Positions 26,279-34,339 of a stretch of 59,557 nt of DNA are shown one piece after another. The stretch spans positions 1 through 59,557 of the forward strand of contig JAGWAU010000007.1 in assembly GCA_021296255.1 (NCBI GenBank), in the 5' to 3' direction. Made by a program: the position numbers and the translations under genes. Source of the stretch: Alphaproteobacteria bacterium. GTDB lineage: Bacteria > Pseudomonadota > Alphaproteobacteria > UBA2966. The notes below the pieces were generated by a model. That model was given only the letters and a program-made list of their open reading frames with translations. It made no database searches and had not been told where the DNA came from. Each line of letters starts with the position of its first letter. Position 1 is the first letter of the stretch.

Positions 26279-26998
26279 TCAGCCGGTCAGGCGCTCGTCC
26301 GGAAAGCGGGCGTTCGCCACGTCGCGCGCCTCCAGAGCGTCGAGGTATTCCAGAACACGGTCCAAAGGCTCTACATCTCCGAACTTGGCGTCGATGTCGA
26401 ACAGGTTCCACTCGACGACACCGGCGACTCGGTCGCCCACCGCCTCGTGCACGACGATGGGACGAAATCCCTCGGCAATGGCGTCCTCCGTCGTGTGGCG
26501 AACGCATCCCGCCATGGTGACGCCGGTGATGATCACCGTGTCGACCCCCAAGGAACGGAGGAATCCGGTGAGAAAGGTGCCGTGGAAGGCGCTGGCGCGC
26601 TTCTTGTAGATCACCTGCTCGCCTGGCTCGGGCGCGATGCGGTCGTCGATCTCGCAGTCCTTCGACCCCAGCCGGAGCAACTCCGCCGGGATTTTATGGT
26701 GCCACAGTCCCATGTCCGAATTCGGCCCGTCCGTTACCGCATAGGCCGTCGACGTGTACACCACGGGAACGTTCTTCGCGCGGGAGGCCTTCAACAGTTC
26801 CCGCACCGCTGGAATGATCACGTCCATGTTCTCGCAGGAGAACGCATTGCCGGGGCGTGTCCAGGCATTGGCGAGATCGATGTTGATCAGGGCGGGACGT
26901 TTGCCAAACCCGATTCGCCGTTGAAACCCGCGGTTTTGGTATATTTCCGAATCTGCGGAGAAGATCTTTTGCAGCGCCTCTTGCAGTTCGTCGCTCAT
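26279..26998 (-). CDS. isochorismatase-family cysteine hydrolase, N-carbamoylsarcosine amidase-like
   Basis: This 239-residue hydrolase has a likely catalytic triad D41 (NIDLANAW), K132 (YKKRASAF) and C165 (TMAGCVRHT), preceded by the non-proline cis-peptide region GVTMAGC. The KKRASAFHGT and GCVRHTTEDA patterns match N-carbamoylsarcosine amidases, which release ammonia and CO2 from N-carbamoylsarcosine to give sarcosine. It begins the operon followed by hyuA and hyuB copy 2. In creatinine breakdown an ATP-dependent N-methylhydantoinase of this kind feeds N-carbamoylsarcosine to such an amidase, so the gene pairing itself supports the call. A GGGAGG site precedes ATG 26998. Confidence 0.85.
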   Translation of the reverse strand: MSDELQEALQKIFSADSEIYQNRGFQRRIGFGKRPALINIDLANAWTRPGNAFSCENMDVIIPAVRELLKASRAKNVPVVYTSTAYAVTDGPNSDMGLWHHKIPAELLRLGSKDCEIDDRIAPEPGEQVIYKKRASAFHGTFLTGFLRSLGVDTVIITGVTMAGCVRHTTEDAIAEGFRPIVVHEAVGDRVAGVVEWNLFDIDAKFGDVEPLDRVLEYLDALEARDVANARFPDERLTG

Positions 26999-27088
26999 CG
27001 TGTGCGATCCTCCCGGTTGCGGGGGTCGAGGCTAGCACCGGCCCTGAATCGAGTCGATTCGGATGACCCCGACTGGAGCCCGCGAGTC

Positions 27089-27406
27089 TTAGTGCGCGGT
27101 CCGCTTGCCGTCCCGGTCGGGTGAGAGAAGCGCAAACATGATCTGTTCGGCCTGCGGCATGACGTCGGCCGTGGTCTTGGCCTCCATCGATGCGTGAATC
27201 CAATCGTCTGCCAGATGGCGCGGCGCGCCTGCCACCAGACAGAGCGTGTGAACGAGGCATTCCATCGCCGCGAGGCGGGCGCTCAGCGATGTGTGCCGGC
27301 GGGACAGATCGACCTGTTCCTTGACGATCTTCGATGTCAGGTCGGACCAGTCGTCCATGCGCAGCTCGAGTTCCTTCACGCGCTCCGCGAGTTCTGCATC
27401 GGGCAT
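27089..27406 (-). CDS. small coiled-coil protein of unknown function
   Basis: This 105-residue protein begins MPDAELAERVKELELRMDD with GGGAG about seven bases upstream; a longer frame to 27463 lacks such a site. The first 65 residues form one heptad-like helix (ELAERVKELELRM, VKEQVDLSRRHTSLSARLAAME). The rest contains two cysteines (CLVHTLCLV) and a hydrophilic tail. It lies upstream of the isochorismatase-like gene on the same strand with 90 bases between. No family is recognised, and the coding status rests on the ribosome site and the regular helix pattern. Confidence 0.5.
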   Translation of the reverse strand: MPDAELAERVKELELRMDDWSDLTSKIVKEQVDLSRRHTSLSARLAAMECLVHTLCLVAGAPRHLADDWIHASMEAKTTADVMPQAEQIMFALLSPDRDGKRTAH

Positions 27407-27586
27407 GTTTGTCTCCCGGTGGAAATGTTCGCCTAGCCTAGCGGCTTGCCGGTGGCCCGTCATGATGGTGAGACGGAGAATTCAGCCGGGGTTCTTGATC
27501 CTTTTCATTCCGCAAGCAAAACTTGTTGGAAGATCGAGCTTACTGCTCGCGAGGAGGTTGAGGGGAGACAGGGGGTTCACGACACG

Positions 27587-28558
27587 ATGAGAACGCGCAC
27601 ACTGACATCGATCGCCATTGCCGCCGCGGTCATTGCAGCGCCCGGCGCCACGCCTGCTCAGTCCGGGTTCCCGTCGGGACTGATCACGATGATCGTTTCT
27701 GCGCCGCCACGGGACAATTTGGCCTCCATTCACCGGGAACTCGCGGACATCGCCGGGGCTGAACTCGGCGTGGAGATCAAGGTCGAAAACAAGCCGGGCA
27801 GTGGTGGCCGCGAAGGTGTTGAAGCGCTCATCGAGGCGGCGCCGGACGGGCACACGATTGCTGCCGTCTGGAATGCGCCGTTGACCATCGCGCCGCACAC
27901 GGGCGCGGCGTCATACACCATCGACGATATCGTGCCGATCATGCGAACGACGGCTGGTGCACCTTTGGTCGTTTGCGTGCATCCGGGGTTCCGGGCGGAC
28001 GACAGCGATGACTTCGTCGATCACGTTGAAGACAACCCTGGCAAATACAGCTATGGCACTGATGGTCCCGGAGGGATCGTCGAACTTGCCGGAGGTCGGT
28101 TGTTCCGATCCCTGGGCCTCGATCTGAAACCCGTCGCCTTTGATGGATCGGCCGGCGTGCTGAGAGGCTTCTTGGGACGCAAGTCAGATATCTACATCGG
28201 CGGCGTCGCGGGCATTATCGGGCAGACGAAGGAGGGATATGCAAAATGCCTGTTCTCCACATCCGAGGACCCGCCGATGCGCTTTCGGGACTTGGATACG
28301 CTCGACGACCTGGATCTGGAGGATCAGGCGACGCACGTGTGGTGGGCACTGGTCGCGCCCAAGGGAACGCCGCCCGAAAGGATCGAGGTGCTGGCCGGCG
28401 CATTCCGAAAAGCTGCCAGCGTGGATCAGTTCAAGTATTTCACGAGGCGGCGGTATGAGAACGTTGCGGCTGGAACGCCCGAAGAACTCGCCGATTTGAT
28501 CAAGGCCGAGAGCGATGCGTTTGCGAGAGTCGTGAAGGAGATCGGCCTCGCAAAATGA
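27587..28558 (+). CDS. TctC/Bug-type tripartite tricarboxylate transporter substrate-binding protein, orphan
   Basis: This 323-residue periplasmic receptor has a Sec signal peptide (TSIAIAAAVIAAPGATPAQS). The Bug-family features are ITMIVSAPPRDN in place of the common I-V-P-x-A-GG motif, ENKPGSGGREGVEAL and APKGTPPERIEVL. No TctA/TctB genes are adjacent, as is common for this expanded family. The permeases at 40108-42123 could serve it. Start ATG 27587 follows a purine-rich GAGGGGAGACAGGGGG stretch. The ligand, probably a carboxylate, is unknown. It is convergent with the orphan hyuB, leaving 34 bases that hold only a short G4/C4 inverted repeat. Confidence 0.85.
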   Translation: MRTRTLTSIAIAAAVIAAPGATPAQSGFPSGLITMIVSAPPRDNLASIHRELADIAGAELGVEIKVENKPGSGGREGVEALIEAAPDGHTIAAVWNAPLTIAPHTGAASYTIDDIVPIMRTTAGAPLVVCVHPGFRADDSDDFVDHVEDNPGKYSYGTDGPGGIVELAGGRLFRSLGLDLKPVAFDGSAGVLRGFLGRKSDIYIGGVAGIIGQTKEGYAKCLFSTSEDPPMRFRDLDTLDDLDLEDQATHVWWALVAPKGTPPERIEVLAGAFRKAASVDQFKYFTRRRYENVAAGTPEELADLIKAESDAFARVVKEIGLAK

Positions 28559-28592
28559 GGGGGTCGCCCCGTGACCGAGAACGAGTGACCGC

Positions 28593-30185
28593 TTACGTCG
28601 CTGACCGCTCGTCCGGAGCGCCGTACCCTCCGCCGCCGCCCGTCTCGCCGATGAGGATGTCGCCGCGGTCGAGCGTGTGGCTGGCTTTCGAGCCCACGGC
28701 GATCTCCTCGCCGTTCCGCTTCAACAGACGTGTCCGGGCGCTCGCGCCCGGTTTCCCACCGAACGCGCCGTCCGACGGGAAGCGGTAGCGATCCGAGTAA
28801 TGGGCCAGAGTCACGTCGTCGGCCAGGATCTCATAACGCCGGCGGAGTCCCTCCCCACCCCGCGAGCGTCCGGCGCCTCCCGAGCCGGAGCGAATGGCGT
28901 ATTCGGTCACTCGGAAGAAGTCGTACCTCTGGTCGAGGGCTTCAACGGGGATGTTGCTGCAATTCGAGAGCGGGCCGTCCACCCCGTCGCAGCCGTGGGA
29001 CCGAGGTCCCGCCCCGTAGCCGCCGCCGAAGATCTCGATGTAGATGTTGTGGCTGCCGTTCGCGAAGCGGCTCAAGCAAAGTGAATAGGGGGTACCGAAC
29101 CCCGTCGCGATAACCCGATCGGGGATGGCCTTGGCGAGGGCCTTGATCACTGCGTCGAACGTTCGCGAAGCGGTGACCGATCGGCCTCGAACCGGAACCG
29201 GAGGTTCCGGGTTGAGGATCGAGCCGCGCGGCGCGGAGACGCAGATGGGCCGGGTCAGGCCATCGTTGAACGGAACGTCGGGGGAACTCGTCACTGTCTT
29301 GACGGCGGTATATACCGCGGCGAGCGTAGACGCATATGGACAGTTCAGATTGAGCAGGATCTGCTGCGCACTGCCCGCGAGGTCGACCGAGATTTCATCC
29401 TCCGACACGGAGACCGTGGCCTTGATGGGCAAAGGGTCTTCGTTAACGCCGTCGTCATCGACGGCATCCTCGCCGACGTAGACGCCGTCGGGCACGTCCG
29501 CAAGGGCCGCGCGCATCCTGCGCTCCGAGTAGTCGAGATGAGCATCCATGACAGACGTTACGGTGTCCGCGCTATAGCGCGTACAAAGTTGACGGACACG
29601 TCCGGCGCCGACGGCATTGGCGGCAAACTGTGCGTTGAAGTCTCCGATCGTCAATTCCGGGACGCGGATGTTGGCCGTAATCAGTCGTTCCAAAGATCCT
29701 CCGTTCCAGTCATGCGCCATGTTGTAGCGCGACGGCGGGATGACGAGTCCTTCCTGGTGTATGTCCGTGGCATTCGGGTTCATGCCCGGCGCGCCGCCGC
29801 CGAGGTCAAGGTGGTGGGCGACGCTGCCGCTGAACCCGATCAGGGATTCTTCGAATAAGATCGGGGAGAATATGTACACGTCGGGCAGATGCTGACCCCC
29901 CTCGAAAGGGCTGTTGTTGATGTAGAAGTCGCCTTCATCCAGCTCGTCGGGGGGCACGACGGCGGCGCAGGCTTTGAAAGTTTCGCCGATGGGACCGAGC
30001 TGTAAGGGGATCAGCTCGGCTTGCGCCACGACTCTCCCGCGGCGGTCTAGGATGGCCGCCGATCCGTCCCTGGCCTCGCGTAGAATTGTTGAATAGGCCG
30101 AACGGATGAGCTTTGCGCCCATCTCGCGGGCCGACGCGATCAATCCCTGGCTGATGACGGCCTGATCGATTGGATCAACCTTCAC
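28593..30185 (-). CDS. hyuB: orphan hydantoinase/oxoprolinase subunit B (HyuB), copy 3
   Basis: This 530-residue HyuB of standard length has no terminal extension and ends in the family motif GGGGGYGAPDERSAT. Other HyuB signatures are REARDGSAAILD, YINNSPFEGGQHLPD and FGGGYGAGPRSHG. GTG 30185 with an upstream GAGGAT is preferred over the open frame reaching 30518, whose extra residues look non-coding and which runs over the start of the divergent gene. No HyuA lies next to it; the nearest is copy 2, about 4 kb away and separated by a + strand gene. It may share a HyuA or have a distinct role. Confidence 0.85.
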   Translation of the reverse strand: MKVDPIDQAVISQGLIASAREMGAKLIRSAYSTILREARDGSAAILDRRGRVVAQAELIPLQLGPIGETFKACAAVVPPDELDEGDFYINNSPFEGGQHLPDVYIFSPILFEESLIGFSGSVAHHLDLGGGAPGMNPNATDIHQEGLVIPPSRYNMAHDWNGGSLERLITANIRVPELTIGDFNAQFAANAVGAGRVRQLCTRYSADTVTSVMDAHLDYSERRMRAALADVPDGVYVGEDAVDDDGVNEDPLPIKATVSVSEDEISVDLAGSAQQILLNLNCPYASTLAAVYTAVKTVTSSPDVPFNDGLTRPICVSAPRGSILNPEPPVPVRGRSVTASRTFDAVIKALAKAIPDRVIATGFGTPYSLCLSRFANGSHNIYIEIFGGGYGAGPRSHGCDGVDGPLSNCSNIPVEALDQRYDFFRVTEYAIRSGSGGAGRSRGGEGLRRRYEILADDVTLAHYSDRYRFPSDGAFGGKPGASARTRLLKRNGEEIAVGSKASHTLDRGDILIGETGGGGGYGAPDERSAT

Positions 30186-30333
30186 GTCCCGATCCTCACA
30201 CGATTGGAATGACCGAGGTTGATATATCGATTGCGTCCGAAACCGTCCATCGGGGGTACGCACGAGAGCGGGTTGCTGCGATACTCGAACGGCAGTTGCC
30301 TCCGCACATTCAAGACGTTCGTGGGATAGCAGG

Positions 30334-31716
30334 ATGCCGGTGGAAGCCCGATTAGCGGAATATGTCGCGACTCTCCGCTTCGAGGAGATCGACGAGACGG
30401 CGCGCGCGGCTTTCGGCCGTATGTTGCTCGACACGGTGGGAGTGGCCGTCGCCGGGTTTCGCGAGCCTACATGCCGGCCGGTCGCGACCGCGTTTTGCGC
30501 CTGGGACCGGGAGGGCACGGCATCCGTGGTGGGCTCGGAGCGGCGGGTTTCACCTGCCGCGGCGGCCTTTGTGAACGGGGTCTACGCGCATTGGTGCGAA
30601 TGGGACGATTCGCACGATCCCTCGCACGTGCACGCCAGCGCGGTTATCTTTCCGGCGCTTCTCGCGGCTTTCGAAGCCTCCGGCGGAGCGGCGGACGGTG
30701 AGGAGTTCGTGGCCGCGACGGTCGCGGCGTTCGACACTGCCTGCCGGATAGGCAAGTTTCTCAAGCCGTACACGCACCGGGGTTGGATGCCGACCGGCAC
30801 GGGCGGTGCCGTGGGCGCGGCAGCCGGCGCGGCACGCCTCCTCGGCCTCGAAGCGGCGGGCATCCGATCGGCGATGGGAATTGCGGCGGCGGGCTCGGGG
30901 CTTTCGCGCCAGGCGCTGGCGGACCTCGTGAACGGCAAGAACATCTTGGCCGGCGCCGCGGCGAAGGTCGGTGTGGAATCGGCGATCCTCGCACGGGCAG
31001 GTGTCGCGGGGGCGCCCAACTTCCTCACCGGTTCCTACGGCCTTCAGGCTTTGTACGCCGATGGCCGGGGCGACGCCACCGAGATTCTGGAGGGTCTCGG
31101 GGCGGCGTTCAGCATCAACGAAGTCAGCGTGAAGCCTTATCCGTGCTGCCGGTCGGCGCACCCGGCGCTCGACTTGGTTTTCGAGATGCTGCGCGAGGCG
31201 CCCGACGTGTCGGCCGAGATCGACTCGATCCGATTCGAGGTGCCGCGGGGCGTATATGAGCGGGTGGGCAAGCCGTTCCAGGCAGGCGATAACCCCAGGA
31301 TGGCCGCGCTGTTCAGCGTGCCATACACCGTTGCCGTGGCGTTACGAAAGGGCGTGGTGGCGCCGGAAGACTTCGATCCGCAAGCCGTCCGCGGGGTTTC
31401 GCCTGACATCGCGCATCTCATCGACAACATCTTGGTCGAAGCGGTGCCCGTGCCCAACGAGGTCGCCGATCCCATCGTGCCGACCAAGGCCATCTTCCGG
31501 CTTGCGGACGGCGCGGAAATCGAACGCACGGCCGATACGGTCAAGGGCGCGCCCGACCGCCCCATGACCGCGGTGGAGGAAGAGCGGAAACTGTCGGTCG
31601 CCGTGGGGGGGACGCTATTTCACAAAGATATCGCAAGCCTCGCGAGGACCGCCCGCCGCATTCCCGCTACCGGTGTTGCGGAGTTCCTCAACTGCGTGCG
31701 GCGCCCGCAGCTCTAA
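30334..31716 (+). CDS. MmgE/PrpD family protein (2-methylcitrate dehydratase-like), copy 1
   Basis: This 460-residue protein has the MmgE/PrpD all-helical N-terminal fold plus alpha/beta domain. Family motifs are LLDTVGVAVAG, the EWDDSHDPSHVHASAVIFPALLA-like substrate pocket (split here for length), GTGGAVGAAAGAARLLGL and KPYPCCRSAHPALD. Members dehydrate 2-methylcitrate, decarboxylate itaconate (cis-aconitate decarboxylase) or act on iminodisuccinate; this genomic context matches none of these clearly. It is divergent from the orphan hyuB and overlaps the convergent M20 peptidase gene by four bases. Confidence 0.85.
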   Translation: MPVEARLAEYVATLRFEEIDETARAAFGRMLLDTVGVAVAGFREPTCRPVATAFCAWDREGTASVVGSERRVSPAAAAFVNGVYAHWCEWDDSHDPSHVHASAVIFPALLAAFEASGGAADGEEFVAATVAAFDTACRIGKFLKPYTHRGWMPTGTGGAVGAAAGAARLLGLEAAGIRSAMGIAAAGSGLSRQALADLVNGKNILAGAAAKVGVESAILARAGVAGAPNFLTGSYGLQALYADGRGDATEILEGLGAAFSINEVSVKPYPCCRSAHPALDLVFEMLREAPDVSAEIDSIRFEVPRGVYERVGKPFQAGDNPRMAALFSVPYTVAVALRKGVVAPEDFDPQAVRGVSPDIAHLIDNILVEAVPVPNEVADPIVPTKAIFRLADGAEIERTADTVKGAPDRPMTAVEEERKLSVAVGGTLFHKDIASLARTARRIPATGVAEFLNCVRRPQL

Positions 31717-32879
31717 TTCACGCACACCATATCGGCCAAGCGGTGCATGAACGCCTCGCATTTGGCCACCTGCTCGACCGCGATGAATTCGTTCGGCTTG
31801 TGGGCTTGGTCGATGCTGCCCGGGCCGCAAACGACGGTCGGGATTCGTCCGTGCCTCGAGATCACGCTCGCTTCCGTCCCGAACGCGACCTTGCCGTGGT
31901 CGTTCTGTTGCGAGAGCCGCTTGGCCACGCTGACGACTTCCTCGCCGGGGTCCGTGTCGAGAGCCGGGAACTCCGACATGATCTCGAACGTGACACCCGT
32001 GTCCGCATGGACCGCGTGCATACGCGGTTCGAGCTCGTCCTTGGCGTATCCGACGATCCTGTCGTAGAGCTCTTCCGGATCGTCCTTGGGAAGGTGTCGG
32101 AACTCGAACTGGAAGGTGCAGTCCTTGGAGACGATGTTCAGCGCCGTGCCACCTTGAATCAGGCCGACGCTGAGAGTCGTGAAGGGGATGTCGTAGGCCT
32201 CGTCGTGCTCGCGCTCGGAGAATTCCCGCGACAGGCTTCTGACGTAGGCGATCAATTCGGCCGCATACTCGATGGCGTTGACGCCGGTCGGCGCCAGCGA
32301 CGAGTGGCACTCGAGCCCGCGCACGCGACAACGGATGCTCTTCTTTCCCTTGTGGGCGACGACGACCTTCATCTCGGACGGCTCGCCGACGATGCACATT
32401 GCGGGGTGGACGGGGAAATCCTTGATGCCGTCAAGGATGGCGTTGATGCCGACGCGGTTGATCTCCTCTTCGAACGTGAACCCGTAGTGGATGGGAGTCT
32501 TCAGGCCCCGTTCGAGGAACAGCGGCGCGAATGTGAGAGCGATGGCGCAGAAACCCTTCATGTCGGTCGTGCCGCGCCCGAACAGCTTTCCGTCCTTCTC
32601 GACTAGGCTCCAGGGATCCGTATGCCATTCCTGCCCGTCGACCGGCACGACGTCCGTGTGGCCGGCCAGCATGATCCCGGGTTTGTCGGTGGGACCGAGG
32701 GTCGCGTAGATGCTGGCTTTGGTCTTTTCCGTGTTCTTGAAGACGTGGCTCTCCACGCCCAGATCGGCCAGATAATCCCGGATGAATTCGATCAGCTCAA
32801 GGTTTGAATCGCGGCTTACCGTTGGCGATTCGATGAACCTGCGGATCATCTCCAGACTGGAGAGGTCGGAAGACGTCAT
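31713..32879 (-). CDS. M20-family deacylase, acetylornithine deacetylase (ArgE)-like
   Basis: This 388-residue di-zinc hydrolase removes an acyl or carbamoyl group from an N-acylated amino acid. Metal and catalytic residues are visible as H74/D76 (AGHTDVVPVDG), D106 (GRGTTDMKGF) and the catalytic/ligand glutamates E138-E139 (FTFEEEI), with a C-terminal zinc histidine in IDQAHKPNEF. It is of the ArgE type, but there are no arginine genes nearby and the surroundings are amidases and hydantoinases, so an N-acyl or N-carbamoyl amino acid substrate from ring opening is plausible. It is divergent from the amidase at 32966. Confidence 0.85.
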   Translation of the reverse strand: MTSSDLSSLEMIRRFIESPTVSRDSNLELIEFIRDYLADLGVESHVFKNTEKTKASIYATLGPTDKPGIMLAGHTDVVPVDGQEWHTDPWSLVEKDGKLFGRGTTDMKGFCAIALTFAPLFLERGLKTPIHYGFTFEEEINRVGINAILDGIKDFPVHPAMCIVGEPSEMKVVVAHKGKKSIRCRVRGLECHSSLAPTGVNAIEYAAELIAYVRSLSREFSEREHDEAYDIPFTTLSVGLIQGGTALNIVSKDCTFQFEFRHLPKDDPEELYDRIVGYAKDELEPRMHAVHADTGVTFEIMSEFPALDTDPGEEVVSVAKRLSQQNDHGKVAFGTEASVISRHGRIPTVVCGPGSIDQAHKPNEFIAVEQVAKCEAFMHRLADMVCVN

Positions 32880-32965
32880 GCCGGCCTGTCCTTTCGAGGG
32901 GTGTTTTCGTAGACTCGCTTGACCGCTTCACTCAGCGTAGCGGCGAGGGCAGGGGCCAACAAGCC

Positions 32966-34333
32966 ATGCCCCGGACGCCGCGTCATTTCACGGAGGGGGT
33001 CCGGCCGACCAGTGAAATCAGCATGACGACTCGAACGGACGTATCGGAGAACGCTCTCCACAACACCCGGCCGATGGCGGATGCCGCCAGAGCGATCGCT
33101 GCCGGCGACCTCAGTTCGGAGGCATTGGTGGCCGCTTGTCTCGCCCGCATCGACGAGCGGGACGGTGACGTCGGCGCGTGGACCCATGTCGACCCCGAAC
33201 GCGCTCTGGCCGAGGCTCGGGAACGGGACGCCGAGACGCCGAAGAGTCCGTTGCACGGTATTCCGTTCGGCATCAAGGACATCATCGACACGGCCGACAT
33301 GCCGACGGAGTACGGCACGCCGATCTACGAGGGGGTGCGGCCGGCCTGGGACGCGGCCTGCGTCGCGCTTCTCCGGGAGGCGGGATGCGTGGCGCTGGGC
33401 AAAACCGTGACCACGGAATTCGCCACCCGTCATCCCGGCAAGACGTGCAACCCACTCGATCTGACCCGAACGCCCGGCGGGTCGTCGAGCGGTTCCGCCG
33501 CCGCCGTCGCCGATTTCATGGTGCCGGTGGCCTACGGCACGCAGACCACCGGTTCGGTGATCCGCCCCGGCGCCTATTGCGGCGTGGTCGCGGTCAAACC
33601 GACCTTTGGCATGATTAGCCGCTTCGGCGTCAAGCCGCTCTCCGACGCGCTGGACACCGTCGGCTATTACACGCGTACGGTGGAAGACGCGGCGCTGTTC
33701 CTGCAGGTCGTCGCTAACTACCCGACCACGGATTTCGGCGGCGTCGCCAATTTGAGGCCCAGGATCGCCATCTGCCGCACCACGGTGTGGGACAGAGCAC
33801 GACCCGAAACCGTCGAACTGTTCGACGGCCTGGGCGGGCGGCTGGCCGCCGCCGGTGCCGAGGTGCGAGAGCTCCAGTTCCCCGGCGACTTCGATGAAAT
33901 CGCGGATGCCCAGGCCGTGCTCAACGACTACGAGTCTCTGAAGGCCCTCACCTATGAGCGTGTCAATTTCCCCGAGATGTTGAGCGAAGAGCTGACCACG
34001 AAGATCGAGCGCTCCTTCGGTCATTCATACGAAAGGTATCGCTGGGCGCTCGGTCTGGCGGAGCGTTGCAAGGCGCTGCTGCCGGGTCTGATCGCCGAGG
34101 ACGAGGTGATCCTGGCGCCCGCTGCCATGGGCGTGGCGGAGGTCGGCCAGGGCCACACGGGAGATCCCATCTTCAGCCAGGTGTGGAATCTCATCCACGT
34201 TCCGAGTGTCTGCGTGCCGGCCGGCAAGGGGCCGGCGGACATGCCCCTCGGCGTGCAGATCATCGCCCGCTGCGGGGACGACGGCCGTGCCTTCGTCCAC
34301 GCTGAGTGGGTAAGAAGGGCGCTGGCGAGCTGA
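32966..34333 (+). CDS. amidase-signature family amidase
   Basis: This 455-residue amidase has the Ser-cisSer-Lys triad: K104 (PFGIKDIIDT), S173 in GGSSSGSAAA and S197 in QTTGSVIRPG. It hydrolyses carboxamides to carboxylate and ammonia. It is distinct from the true GatA at 51033. An alternative start at 33023 (MTTRTDV...) would remove 19 residues of unremarkable sequence. It stands between the M20 deacylase and a 2-oxoglutarate dioxygenase, within a group of C-N hydrolases. The natural amide is unknown. Confidence 0.85.
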   Translation: MPRTPRHFTEGVRPTSEISMTTRTDVSENALHNTRPMADAARAIAAGDLSSEALVAACLARIDERDGDVGAWTHVDPERALAEARERDAETPKSPLHGIPFGIKDIIDTADMPTEYGTPIYEGVRPAWDAACVALLREAGCVALGKTVTTEFATRHPGKTCNPLDLTRTPGGSSSGSAAAVADFMVPVAYGTQTTGSVIRPGAYCGVVAVKPTFGMISRFGVKPLSDALDTVGYYTRTVEDAALFLQVVANYPTTDFGGVANLRPRIAICRTTVWDRARPETVELFDGLGGRLAAAGAEVRELQFPGDFDEIADAQAVLNDYESLKALTYERVNFPEMLSEELTTKIERSFGHSYERYRWALGLAERCKALLPGLIAEDEVILAPAAMGVAEVGQGHTGDPIFSQVWNLIHVPSVCVPAGKGPADMPLGVQIIARCGDDGRAFVHAEWVRRALAS

Positions 34334-34339
34334 GCCGCG

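Noticed and set aside
30186-30518. N-terminal extension of the orphan HyuB by 111 residues
   Set aside because: The extension has Ser/Arg/Ala-rich, unpatterned sequence and overlaps the start of the divergent MmgE gene. GTG 30185 with a GAGG site gives the normal HyuB N-terminus.
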